Assembly: GCA_003451595.1 (NCBI GenBank)
Contig: DMDA01000092.1
Span: 55,007 to 84,438 of the forward strand
DNA from: Chloroflexota bacterium
GTDB lineage: Bacteria > Chloroflexota > Anaerolineae > Caldilineales > Caldilineaceae
Length of the DNA: 29,432 bases
Direction of reading: 5' to 3'
The notes beneath the pieces were generated by a model that made no database searches, was not told the DNA's origin, and saw only the letters and a list, made by a program, of their open reading frames with translations. Position 1 is the stretch's first letter; each line of letters opens with the position of its first letter. The translations under genes were made by a program, and so were the position numbers. This document shows positions 18,485 to 29,432 of this stretch, piece after piece.

Positions 18485-18523
18485 CAAATAAAAACGCGTG
18501 AGCGATTGGCTTGCCCACGCGTT
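18485..18523 (-). terminator. Terminator/attenuator in the tyrS leader
   Basis: On the minus strand AACGCGTG (18523-18516) pairs perfectly with CACGCGTT (18500-18493); the 15-base loop can form a small inner GGC/GCC stem. It is followed by TTTATTTG, a usable T-run. It lies about 50 bases before the tyrS start codon and 23 bases after the short leader ORF. No full gene lies upstream on this strand. Confidence 0.75.
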
Positions 18524-18546
18524 GGTGACACAAAGTGAACATCACG

Positions 18547-18657
18547 TCAGGTGCACTGCACACCGGCGCGGCGCAAGGATGAGACGGGGCAGCCTGTGCC
18601 CCCTCGATACAAGTACTGTTTCATCGCACCAAGTATTTGCACGGGCGTGTTGTTCAT
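18547..18657 (-). CDS. 36-codon leader ORF upstream of tyrS
   Basis: ATG 18657 opens a 36-residue frame (MNNTPVQILGAMKQYLYRGG then 16 more residues, ending in CT). The -10 box TAAGAT ends seven bases before the ATG, so the transcript would be leaderless or almost so. Two tyrosine codons sit close together (Tyr15, Tyr17), and a terminator follows 23 bases after the stop. This arrangement could be a leader peptide for attenuation of tyrS, or an independent small protein gene. The low Tyr count and its distance from the hairpin argue against a classical trp-like mechanism. Within it the RNA can form a GGGGCA/TGCCCC hairpin (18586-18602). Confidence 0.45.
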   Translation of the reverse strand: MNNTPVQILGAMKQYLYRGGTGCPVSSLRRAGVQCT

Positions 18658-18664
18658 ACACCGT

Positions 18665-18716
18665 ATCTTACCCCAACGCCACCGCATTTGACAATCTTTG
18701 GCGGCGCTGGCAGATT
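18665..18716. promoter_or_regulatory. Overlapping divergent promoters, tyrS leader and pgi
   Basis: Minus strand: TTGTCA (18694-18689), 18-bp spacer, TAAGAT (18670-18665), driving the tyrS leader. Plus strand: perfect TTGACA (18688-18693) with CAGATT at 18711-18716 (17-bp spacer) toward the isomerase. The two -35 boxes are the same seven bases read on opposite strands, so RNA polymerase cannot hold both at once. Confidence 0.5.
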
Positions 18717-18746
18717 GAACGACGATCATCAAGAAATCGAGGCGTC

Positions 18747-19331
18747 ATGCTCCAATTACCGTTTACATTCACACTGAATCAGGCTGCTGCCTGCATCGAG
18801 GAGAGCACACCGATCGTGCGTCGACTCTCGTCGCTGCAGGGACAATTTTTTGACCAGGCGGCGTATACTGCGACGTTGGCGCAAGGCGATCCGGTGCTTT
18901 ACCAGGTCTACGCCGTAGATCGCCCCGCTGTGGTCGGCGAACTCTCTTCAGGTCTGACCATCCTGTATCCCGGTCGCGTCGGCGACGAGTACTTCATGAC
19001 GAAGGGACACTTTCACGCTGTGTTGGAGACGGGTGAAGTTTACTACTGTCTCGGCGGGGAAGGCAGAATGGTGATGGAGACGCCCGAAGGCGACTGGCAC
19101 GTGGCGGAGATGAGGCCTGGCGCAGTCGTCTACGTGCCGCCACGCTGGGCGCATCGTTCTGTCAATGTGAGCAATGGTGAAAAGTTGGTCTTCTTCTGGG
19201 TCTATCCAGCGCATGCCGGGCATGACTACGGCGCCATCGAGCGCCAGGGCTTCCGCAAGCTGATCGTGGCGCGTGACGGCGCGCCGGCGGTCATCGATAA
19301 CCCGCGCTGGCTGCCGCCCGCGCAACGCTGA
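18747..19331 (+). CDS. pgi: Cupin-type glucose-6-phosphate isomerase
   Basis: 194 residues. Interconverts glucose 6-phosphate and fructose 6-phosphate. It belongs to the archaeal cupin PGI family, unrelated to the usual bacterial enzyme: GDEYFMTKGHFHAVLETGEV with metal-binding His residues and Glu, YYCLGGEGRMVM, VVYVPPRWAHRSVNVSNGEK with the last metal His, and YPAHAGHDYGAI. ATG 18747 has GAGG five bases upstream. Its product/substrate glucose 6-phosphate is the substrate of the ino1 enzyme, but the genes are not linked in an operon. The stop codon lies inside a 32-bp palindrome. Convergent with the ribokinase gene. Confidence 0.93.
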   Translation: MLQLPFTFTLNQAAACIEESTPIVRRLSSLQGQFFDQAAYTATLAQGDPVLYQVYAVDRPAVVGELSSGLTILYPGRVGDEYFMTKGHFHAVLETGEVYYCLGGEGRMVMETPEGDWHVAEMRPGAVVYVPPRWAHRSVNVSNGEKLVFFWVYPAHAGHDYGAIERQGFRKLIVARDGAPAVIDNPRWLPPAQR

Positions 19332-19349
19332 CCGGTCAGCGTTGCGCGG
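19318..19349. terminator. 32-bp perfect palindrome over the pgi stop codon
   Basis: CCGCGCAACGCTGACC and its exact complement abut with no spacer, covering the last codons and TGA stop (19329-19331) of the isomerase gene. Folded as RNA it gives about 14 pairs with a four-base loop. No T-run follows. It may end transcription of pgi or of the convergent ribokinase gene, whose stop is at 19442. Confidence 0.6.
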
Positions 19350-19441
19350 TGAACACGGTGGTTTGGAGCCACCAACGTTGAAGCCAGGTCACAGAGATGC
19401 GCAGGGAGACAACCACAAGGCAGCTCAGCAGCTCACGAATC

Positions 19442-20362
19442 TCAGAGTAACTCCGCCGGCAACTGGTCGCGGCGGGGATAGCTCGTCTGCGTACCTGGCG
19501 CCTGCACGCTGATGGCGGCAATGGCGTTGGCACGCGCGATCGCCTGCTCGATGGGGCGCCCTTCCGCCAGGAAGTAAGCCAGACTGCCGACAAACGCATC
19601 GCCAGCGCCGGTTGTGTCCACTGCCGTGACAGGCGCCACCGGAATGTGCAGGTCCGCCTCGGCGGTGACATAAAGTGCGCCGCGTGCGCCCAACGTGATC
19701 AGTGCTGACTTTGCCCCGCGTTCCAGAATCACCCCAGCCGCCAGCCGTGCATCGTCGAGGGTGTGCACAGCGATGCCGGTGAGCAGCTCGGCTTCGCTTT
19801 CGTTAGGGCAGAAGATGTCGGCAAGCTGGTAGACCTCTTCAGGAACTTCGCTGCTGACCGGCGCCGAGTTGAAGATCGTGGTGACGCCTGCCGCCCGCGC
19901 CAGCCGCAGCGCTGCCAGGTTCGCCGCCATCGGCACCTCCATCTGACAGAGCAACACCTGTGCGTCAGTAATCGCCGCCTGAGCGCGCTCCACATCTGCC
20001 GGCGTGACCAGTCCATTGGCGCCCGCAATCACAACAATGTTGTTCTGGCCGGTCTCCTCGATGGTGATCACGGCCACACCCGATGAGACGCCTTTGCTCT
20101 CGAAGATGAAGTCGGTATGGATGCCCTCGTCGGCCAGATTGCGGCGCATGTCTTGCCCGAAGATATCGTCGCCCACACGGCCTACCATGCGCACCACGCC
20201 GCCCAACCGTGCTGTCATCACAGCCTGGTTGGCGCCCTTGCCGCCGTAGCCGGTCGTAAAGCGGTGACCGTGCAGCGTCTCGCCCGGGCGGGGGAAACGT
20301 TCAACGTAGGCATTCATATCCAGATTGATCGACCCGACGACGCAGATAGACGGTGGATTCAT
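19442..20362 (-). CDS. rbsK: Ribokinase
   Basis: 306 residues, normal length. PfkB-family sugar kinase phosphorylating ribose at O5. The N-terminal signature is GSINLDMNAYVERFPRPGET, then GYGGKGANQAVMTARLG (sugar-binding region), and the C-terminal anion-hole and catalytic Asp motif DTTGAGDAFVGSLAYFL near residue 252. PNESEAELLTG is the ribokinase-type nucleotide-region motif. ATG 20362 has AGGAG six bases upstream. No ribose transporter or RbsD is adjacent, so the gene may serve nucleoside or ribose salvage. Confidence 0.93.
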   Translation of the reverse strand: MNPPSICVVGSINLDMNAYVERFPRPGETLHGHRFTTGYGGKGANQAVMTARLGGVVRMVGRVGDDIFGQDMRRNLADEGIHTDFIFESKGVSSGVAVITIEETGQNNIVVIAGANGLVTPADVERAQAAITDAQVLLCQMEVPMAANLAALRLARAAGVTTIFNSAPVSSEVPEEVYQLADIFCPNESEAELLTGIAVHTLDDARLAAGVILERGAKSALITLGARGALYVTAEADLHIPVAPVTAVDTTGAGDAFVGSLAYFLAEGRPIEQAIARANAIAAISVQAPGTQTSYPRRDQLPAELL

Positions 20363-20433
20363 CGTGCACTCCTGATTTCTGATGAAAAAGCCTGACTGAA
20401 GGAAATTTCTTACTGATTTCTAGGCAGAGTTTT

Positions 20434-20496
20434 CATGTTTTCAGTGTTGCGTGGTGCGTGCGACGTGTCGGAATCCCTCACGCAACACGCAACATG
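20434..20496 (-). terminator. Possible terminator after recJ
   Basis: GTGTTGCGTG (20444-20453) pairs with CACGCAACAC (20479-20488), and CATGTT (20434-20439) with AACATG (20491-20496) extends the stem past a small bulge. Loop of 25 bases. It lies 60 bp beyond the recJ stop on the minus strand and before the ribokinase start. No T-run follows directly. Confidence 0.45.
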
Positions 20497-20555
20497 TAAA
20501 ACATACACATTGTTGCAACGGATTCGCTCACGGTCAGGTGGAAGTACTTGCGCAT

Positions 20556-22958
20556 CTATTCCAATAGCCCCAGCTCTTCCACCCGCGCCCGCAGCACGAA
20601 GCGGCGATAGGCGCGCACCTCGGCCAGCAACGCATCCAGTTCTTGCCAGAGTTCGTCGGCGCCTCCAGCATCATGGTGAAGCGGTGCACCGGCGGCGATG
20701 CGAGCGCGATCCCCATCGAGCCATTCTTCGATGTGCAGGATGCCACGCGCTGCCAGCAGCAGCATGGTTGTGCGCACAACGGCCTCTGTCTGCCCCAGTC
20801 GCGCCGCCATCCGCCCTACATCGACGATGGCGTCATGCGCCAGCGCATATTTTGCCATACCCGCCACCTGCTTGATGACGACCGCTGGCGCATCGTCGGT
20901 AGTGGCGCGGGCGCAAAGATAGAGCGTGTCGCAGTTGTTCGCCAGCCAGTGCAGCAGCTCGCCCGATGCCGGCGTGCTCCACACCACTAGTGCGCGCCCG
21001 TTGCCGCCAGGCACGGCGAAGCGCGGCGCATACGCAACCTCCGGGCTGATGCTCTCCAGTCGGGCGCCTTCGGCATACCAAGTTGCCGCTGTCGGAAGCT
21101 GAGCGCGCGGGTCAGCGACCCGGCGCAGATCGATCACCTGGAGTGGACGGCGCGTCTCGGTCGCCATGACCTCTGGCTTGGGCTGCGCTGGCCGATGCGC
21201 CACGTACATCAATTGCAGCTTGCGCTCGCCGCGATATTCATTGACGCCCAGCGTGTAGACAAAATCGAGCGCGGCGCCGGCGGGCAGTTCGGCGTCGCCG
21301 CCGCCAAACCACACCAATTCATGCACCGGGGCGTCACTCATTGCCGGGCGGATTTGCAGCTTGCGGTGGGCGCCGTCGTTGCCCATACGTCGGTCACTGA
21401 CGACGACGACAGCATAGGTGGCGAAGCGTGGCAGCGGATTACCCTGACCGAAGGGCGCTAGCCGCGCCAGTTCTGTCTCCAATTCGAGCGACAATTCGCT
21501 CAACGGCGCTTCCACATCGATTTGCAGACCTGGCTGGATGGATGGATCGCGGTGGCGCTCGATCTGGCGACTCAACTCGCGACGAAATGCGCCGATGTTC
21601 TCCGGCAGCAGACTCATGCCCGCCGCGCCGGGATGTCCTCCGTGCGAGAGGAGCAGATGGCTGCACGCCGCAATCGACGCGCCGATGTCGACGCCAGGGA
21701 CGCTGCGCGCACTGCCGCGCGCGGGTTCGCCGGGTGGGTTCAGCAACAGCACGGCAGGCTTGCCGAATTCTTCAACCAATCGCGACGCCACGATACCGAC
21801 GACGCCGGCGTGCCACTGCGGATGCGCCAGCACGAGCGCGTTGTAGTCGAGCAGGCTGGGGTCGCGTTCGATCAAGTCCAGCGCCGATTTGGTGATCTGC
21901 GTCGTCAGCACGCGGCGTTCCTGATTCAGGCGCTCCAGCTTGTTGGCGAGCTGGCCAGCGCGGATCGGGTCGCGCGTCGAAAGTAACTCGACGGCAACTG
22001 TGGCGTCATCGAGTCGGCCCAGCGCGTTCATGCGTGGGCCGAGCTGAAAGCCGATCGATTCAGCGCTCAATCTGGCGGGATCGATGCGCGCACTCTGCAT
22101 CAGCGCCATCAAGCCGACGCGCCTGGTTGTGCGAAGCCGTTCCAGCCCGCGTTGCAGCAGATAGCGCACATCGTTAACCTGATCGGCCACGTCGGCCACA
22201 ATGCCGAGCGCGACCAGGTCGAGCATTTCCTCCTCTTCGCCGCGACGGCCAGCCAGCTCAAAGAGCCGCTGCACCAGTTTGTAGGCGACGCCGACACCGG
22301 GCAGCGTGCGCAACGGGTCGCCTTCTGGCAAGAACTTGGGATTGACGATGGCATTGGCGCGACGCACGCTGGCGACGCCGACATCGAGTGCGCTTAGCCC
22401 CCACAGTGGATCGACGCCTGGCGTCAGCCCGACAAACTCAGCAGTGAGATCGTGGTGGTCGGTGACGATGACGGTGATACCGCTGTCACGTGCGAAGCCG
22501 ATTGCCTCGGCTTCAGCGATGCCGGTGTCACAGGTCAACAGCACGTCCGCCGGAGACTCGGCCAGCTTTTGCTTGAGCTTGGGCAGGCGGATGCCGTGGC
22601 TTTCCTCGAAGCGATTGGGCACATGAAAGCGCACGTGCTCCTCATCGCTCAGCGTCTGGAGCGCCGTCACCAAGAGGGCAGTGCTTGTCTGTCCATCTAC
22701 GTCGAAGTCACCCCAGACCAGGATGTGCTGGCGGGCAGTAATGGCGTCATGCAGTAGATGCGCCGCTGCATCAACACCGATCAAAGCCGAAGGTGGCGCC
22801 GGCGTGTAGCGGTCGGGGTCGAGAAAGGGCAACGCCTTAGCTGGCGTGTCGATGCCGCGTTGCGCCAGCAATTGCGCCACCAGTGGGCGCCCACCGACGG
22901 CGGCGATCAGTTCTGGTGAGGGGATGACAACGGGTTTGACGATCCAGGGCTGCGTCAT
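20556..22958 (-). CDS. recJ: Single-stranded-DNA-specific exonuclease RecJ
   Basis: 800 residues, longer than the ~570 of E. coli RecJ because of a C-terminal extension of about 200 residues. The DHH core is complete: VWGDFDVDGQTSTALL (metal Asp residues), TCDTGIAEAEAI, VTDHHDL, LGIVADVADQV and GPRMNALGRLDDA. The DHHA1 domain has WHAGVVGIVASRLVEEFGK and SHGGHPGAAG. An OB-like region follows (GNPLPRFATYAVVV). It digests ssDNA 5' to 3' in recombination and mismatch repair. The C-terminal tail (~600-800) has no motif I recognise; similar extensions occur in other bacterial RecJ. The start lies two bases after the stop of the nuclease gene, so the two form an operon. Confidence 0.95.
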   Translation of the reverse strand: MTQPWIVKPVVIPSPELIAAVGGRPLVAQLLAQRGIDTPAKALPFLDPDRYTPAPPSALIGVDAAAHLLHDAITARQHILVWGDFDVDGQTSTALLVTALQTLSDEEHVRFHVPNRFEESHGIRLPKLKQKLAESPADVLLTCDTGIAEAEAIGFARDSGITVIVTDHHDLTAEFVGLTPGVDPLWGLSALDVGVASVRRANAIVNPKFLPEGDPLRTLPGVGVAYKLVQRLFELAGRRGEEEEMLDLVALGIVADVADQVNDVRYLLQRGLERLRTTRRVGLMALMQSARIDPARLSAESIGFQLGPRMNALGRLDDATVAVELLSTRDPIRAGQLANKLERLNQERRVLTTQITKSALDLIERDPSLLDYNALVLAHPQWHAGVVGIVASRLVEEFGKPAVLLLNPPGEPARGSARSVPGVDIGASIAACSHLLLSHGGHPGAAGMSLLPENIGAFRRELSRQIERHRDPSIQPGLQIDVEAPLSELSLELETELARLAPFGQGNPLPRFATYAVVVVSDRRMGNDGAHRKLQIRPAMSDAPVHELVWFGGGDAELPAGAALDFVYTLGVNEYRGERKLQLMYVAHRPAQPKPEVMATETRRPLQVIDLRRVADPRAQLPTAATWYAEGARLESISPEVAYAPRFAVPGGNGRALVVWSTPASGELLHWLANNCDTLYLCARATTDDAPAVVIKQVAGMAKYALAHDAIVDVGRMAARLGQTEAVVRTTMLLLAARGILHIEEWLDGDRARIAAGAPLHHDAGGADELWQELDALLAEVRAYRRFVLRARVEELGLLE

Positions 22959-22960
22959 GC

Positions 22961-23950
22961 TCAGAACGCCAACTCCTCTACATCTTCAAGGGTGAATTCC
23001 AGCGCCCGCTCCATATCCAAGGCAAAGAACATCTCAGCGTCGTCGAGTTCGTCCAGATCGCCAGCGGCGTCGCCACGGTTGCAGCGGCTACGGTATATGC
23101 AAAAGGCGCAGAAGCGGCGGCGATTGGTGGCCGTATCGGCCACTTTCGGAAAGTCCGCCTCAGTCTCCCCGGCGGTAATGGCAGCCAGCAGGTGTAGCAG
23201 GCGGCGGCGATTGGCCTCATGTTGGGCTGCGTCGTAGCGGAAGATGACCGGCTGGGTGGGTGCAACGGCGAACCAGTAGCACATCTCCACCTGGTCTGGG
23301 CGCACCGGCCCCCACGGCAACCCGACGCTCGCCTCCACCAATACGTAGGGGTAGACGATCGTCTGCCAGCGTTGCCTCAGTGTGGCGGGATCGCTGCGGC
23401 GCTGGGCTGTCTTCCAGTCCACAATCACAGCGCGTCCGTTTGGCTCGGCAGCGATCAGGTCATACCTGGCGGCGAGGCGGAAGGTTGGGGATTGAGAGAT
23501 TGGGGGATTGGGAGATTGGAGATTGGAGATTGGGGAGGGGGTCAGTATTCGTTGCTTCCCTCTTTCCCTTTCTTCCTCTCTCCTTTTTTCCCTTTCTTCT
23601 TGCACAACGACTTGCACAACGACGGATACAGACAGCACGCGCTCGATCTCTACAAATTGCGTCGGCAGATCGGCGGGGCGGTGGGTGAGATAGGCGGCAA
23701 ACCAGGTCGAAAGGGGCGGCGTGAGCGCAGCGCCAACCTCCACCGGATCGATGCCGATTTCGACACGCTGCACCAGGCGATGGAAATGCTCACCCTGGCG
23801 CATCAAGGCTTCGTGCTCCTGCACCGGTGCTGCTTCAACCGCAGGCCAGGGCAACTGCTCGACATAAGCCAGCCAGAAGCGACGCGGGCAATCTGCAAAG
23901 GCTTGCAGGCTGGACTGTGAAAAGGTGAAAGTGGGTGGGATCGCGCTCAT
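22961..23950 (-). CDS. Iron-sulfur PD-(D/E)XK nuclease, Cas4/AddB-like
   Basis: 329 residues. One cysteine near the N-terminus (Cys21, FADCPRRFW) and three at the C-terminus (CAFCIYRSRC, ~281-290) give the four-Cys 4Fe-4S pattern of Cas4, AddB and related nucleases. The catalytic core has RYDLIAAEP, VIVDWKTAQ (Asp and Lys) and RWQTIVYPYVL (motif-IV Gln). It probably cuts or trims DNA ends together with RecJ. Between the helical N-terminal part and the core lies an insert of about 50 residues of simple sequence (EREKRREEERERGKQR and Ser/Pro/Asn/Gln-rich), coded by DNA repeats. ATG 23950 is chosen by family fit (SQSSLQAFADCPRRFW at the start); no strong ribosome site is seen. No helicase partner or CRISPR array is present. 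Confidence 0.88.
   Translation of the reverse strand: MSAIPPTFTFSQSSLQAFADCPRRFWLAYVEQLPWPAVEAAPVQEHEALMRQGEHFHRLVQRVEIGIDPVEVGAALTPPLSTWFAAYLTHRPADLPTQFVEIERVLSVSVVVQVVVQEEREKRREEERERGKQRILTPSPISNLQSPNPPISQSPTFRLAARYDLIAAEPNGRAVIVDWKTAQRRSDPATLRQRWQTIVYPYVLVEASVGLPWGPVRPDQVEMCYWFAVAPTQPVIFRYDAAQHEANRRRLLHLLAAITAGETEADFPKVADTATNRRRFCAFCIYRSRCNRGDAAGDLDELDDAEMFFALDMERALEFTLEDVEELAF
23485..23540. repeat. Heptamer repeat (GGAGATT) inside the nuclease gene
   Basis: Three exact copies of GGAGATT run from 23511 to 23531, flanked by degenerate heptads (ATTGAGA, GATTGGG, GGATTGG). The array is read in frame by the nuclease gene. A short stretch of similar sequence (GGGGAGATTGAGAGAG, 8650-8665) occurs in the cysQ-purB gap. 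Confidence 0.85.
23549..23623. repeat. Polypyrimidine tract and 12-bp direct repeat inside the nuclease gene
   Basis: Positions 23549-23599 are almost only C and T on the plus strand, coding the charged Glu/Arg/Lys run of the insert. TTGCACAACGAC follows twice head to tail (23600-23611, 23612-23623), coding VVVQ-type repeats. Confidence 0.85.
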
Positions 23951-24065
23951 GGCCGGTTCGTCTTCACAGCGAGTAGATGAGGATGACAGGCGGCTGTCAT
24001 CGTAAGTCGCCTGTTGCACGGTATTGTACTGTGCAGTGTGGGTGAAGGGCAAAGAACTGTCAGGG

Positions 24066-24120
24066 GACGCAGTTGGAGTAGACGCAGTTGGAGTAGACGC
24101 AGTTGGAATGAACGCAGTTG
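24066..24120. repeat. 15-bp tandem repeat in intergenic DNA
   Basis: GACGCAGTTGGAGTA occurs twice exactly (24066-24080, 24081-24095), then with two changes (24096-24110) and as a 10-base remnant (24111-24120). It lies in the 307-bp stretch 23951-24257, which otherwise shows no gene, between the nuclease gene start and the hypothetical gene end. Confidence 0.85.
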
Positions 24121-24257
24121 TCTATGGAATGGCGGGATGAAGCAAGCGGAAGCAGATAGATGGGTGAAATCAACGGGCGACCGGTCATGACAACCCGTCG
24201 CCCGTGGCCTCGAGGCAGCATCCGATCTGGTGATCCGGTGCAGTGGAACACTTGCCT

Positions 24258-24569
24258 TTATGCGCCAGGCTGCAGTGTGCGGCGCGTGGACGGGGCGCAA
24301 AGCCCGCCGACAATGCGTACGCGGTAGACGCCGTTGCTGGCGCTGCCTGCCAGCGTCTCCATGCGCCCCCAGCGTCCATCATTCAGCTCCAGGATCATTT
24401 CTTCGGCAAAGATCGAGTCGCGTGAAAGATCGCGCTCGCCGTTGGTGACATAAATCTTCGCTTCAACATCGCCGGGCGCGCCTGACACAAAGCTGTACTC
24501 AACGGTTGCCAGCCAGATGCCCATGGCGTATACGGAGCCGTGCCCTGCAGTGCGTACTTCGGTGTCCAT
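24258..24569 (-). CDS. Hypothetical protein, about 103 residues
   Basis: A frame starting MDTEVRTAGHGSVYAMGIWL, with codon use like its neighbours and alternating hydrophobic residues that suggest beta strands (WLATVEYSF, EAKIYV, GVYRVRIVGG). No membrane segment, signal peptide or known motif is seen; it is likely a small soluble beta-rich protein. The ribosome site before ATG 24569 is weak, and an in-frame ATG at 24656 would add 29 residues. It is transcribed away from the large secreted protein gene. I do not recognise the family. Confidence 0.6.
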   Translation of the reverse strand: MDTEVRTAGHGSVYAMGIWLATVEYSFVSGAPGDVEAKIYVTNGERDLSRDSIFAEEMILELNDGRWGRMETLAGSASNGVYRVRIVGGLCAPSTRRTLQPGA

Positions 24570-24831
24570 GTGCCTGTTCTTTCGCTGTGCAGATTTCAGA
24601 CCAATGACTCTCGGCAACTCTTCTCCCAGAGTAGCACTTTCTAGCAATGGGCGCATCGTCGCATTGTCGCGATGCGGCGCCGTCGCCAATGAAAATTTCC
24701 AGTTATCTGTGATCTGCTGCACAGCAGGCGCGCAGTCCCCGCTACTGCGGTGGACGTAGAACTTTTGTACGCTATGTATGCCTCGACAACTCGCTTGTAA
24801 GTTTGTTTAAAGCATGAGAAGGAGGACACTC

Positions 24832-29016
<4,185 letters not shown>

Positions 29017-29082
29017 AGGTGCAGGGGTTATGGTTGGTAGCCTAGTCGCTGCCGCCACACGACAACTGCAACATACCTTCCA

Positions 29083-29116
29083 GCAAAGACAGTCGCCCAA
29101 AGGCGGCTGTCTTTGC
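29083..29116 (+). terminator. Terminator of the VWA protein gene
   Basis: GCAAAGACAGTCGCC (29083-29097) pairs with GGCGGCTGTCTTTGC (29102-29116) over 15 pairs with one G-U, loop CAAA. A T-rich stretch (TGTTT, then ATTTTTT at 29128-29133) follows. It is 67 bp after the stop at 29016. Confidence 0.8.
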
Positions 29117-29142
29117 TGTTTCAGGAATTTTTTCCGGCGCTC

Positions 29143-29234
29143 ATAGACAACACAAATAGACTTTGCTCATCTTCCCGGAAGCTCTGAGCTTCCGGGAAGA
29201 TATCGGATGTACGATGTTTGATTGTGCTATCTAT
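29143..29234 (+). repeat. 92-bp repeat element, copy 2
   Basis: Exact 92-bp copy of 12282-12373, with the central palindrome at 29169-29201. It lies between the terminator of the VWA gene and the stop of the convergent 36-residue membrane protein gene (29262). Five further bases to the left (GCGCT) also match copy 1, then the flanks differ. Confidence 0.9.
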
Positions 29235-29261
29235 CAGATGCCCGAACTGGAGCGCACCCGC

Positions 29262-29372
29262 TCAGAATCCGCCTGTTGCGCCTGCCGCCACCACGAAAAA
29301 GCCAATGATGCCGATGAGTCCAATGATCAGCATTACATAAAAAGCACCTGAGTAACCGCGTTCATCTTCCAT
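29262..29372 (-). CDS. 36-residue single-span membrane protein
   Basis: ATG 29372 opens a frame of 36 residues with charged start MEDERGYS and a hydrophobic stretch FYVMLIIGLIGIIGFFVVAA, then a Gly/Ala/Thr tail ending GGF. GAGGT lies seven bases upstream, a usable ribosome site. The length, single hydrophobic helix, SD and flanks argue for a real small membrane protein; the function is not known. It converges on the VWA gene, with the second 92-bp repeat between. Confidence 0.65.
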   Translation of the reverse strand: MEDERGYSGAFYVMLIIGLIGIIGFFVVAAGATGGF

Positions 29373-29432
29373 AATATGACCTCGATGCGCTGATGTATGA
29401 AAGGTTGATGTAAGTGTTGACGAAAATCAAGC

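Noticed and set aside
18437..18700. T-box riboswitch for tyrS
   Set aside because: No antiterminator sequence of the UGGNACCGCG type or Stem I signature was found on the minus strand, although a terminator is present.
24066..24120. CRISPR array or origin iterons
   Set aside because: Units are 15 bp with no unique spacers, too few and too short, and no cas or replication gene is near.
24060..24251. Minus-strand frame with YSNCV repeats
   Set aside because: It is only the translation of the 15-bp tandem repeat; no ribosome site and no support outside the repeat.

Overview
This GC-rich window (about 60% G+C by eye) reads as chromosomal DNA of a Chloroflexota bacterium, most like the Caldilinea/Anaerolineae side of the phylum. 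The grounds are: a fused tetrapyrrole-methylase/MazG protein, a single-chain iron-sulfur serine dehydratase, a CrtL-type lycopene cyclase, a cupin-type phosphoglucose isomerase, a very large secreted multidomain protein ending in a short YLPVV-type tail, and several -10 boxes that sit right before start codons (leaderless genes). The placement is inference; no rRNA or tRNA gene is present. There is no CRISPR array, no transposase and no phage gene cluster.

Layout. 1-251 (-): N-terminus of a lipoprotein with 8-residue Ala/Pro/Glu repeats, running off the window. 413-2230 (+): small membrane protein, then MazG. 2264-4642 (+): LacI-family regulator and inositol-3-phosphate synthase, each preceded by the same perfect 12-bp operator, so this looks like a self-contained inositol switch. 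4715-9547 (-): operon cysQ-like phosphatase, purB, FtsJ/RlmM-like RNA methyltransferase, serine dehydratase, with overlapping genes and a good promoter at its head. 9660-12282: a divergent pair of single-pass membrane proteins, one with a degenerate formylglycine-generating-enzyme-like outer domain, the other with three zinc ribbons. 12283-12703: a 421-bp gene-free stretch with a 92-bp repeat and a strong terminator. 12704-13945 (+): lycopene cyclase. 13952-18436 (-): an unusual muramidase with two membrane segments, fabI and tyrS, with a structured leader carrying a 36-codon leaderless ORF and a terminator hairpin. 18747-19331 (+): cupin glucose-6-phosphate isomerase. 19442-23950 (-): ribokinase, RecJ and an iron-sulfur PD-(D/E)XK nuclease. 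24258-24569 (-): small hypothetical. 24832-29016 (+): 1394-residue secreted metallopeptidase-like/VWA protein. 29262-29372 (-): 36-residue membrane protein.

Most of the genes are housekeeping. The items most worth following are: the 92-bp element present twice as a perfect copy, with imperfect terminal inverted repeats and a central 33-bp palindrome, both times at gene 3' ends; the muramidase that has no signal peptide but carries a C-terminal two-helix membrane module; the tyrS leader; and the LacI/ino1 operator pair.
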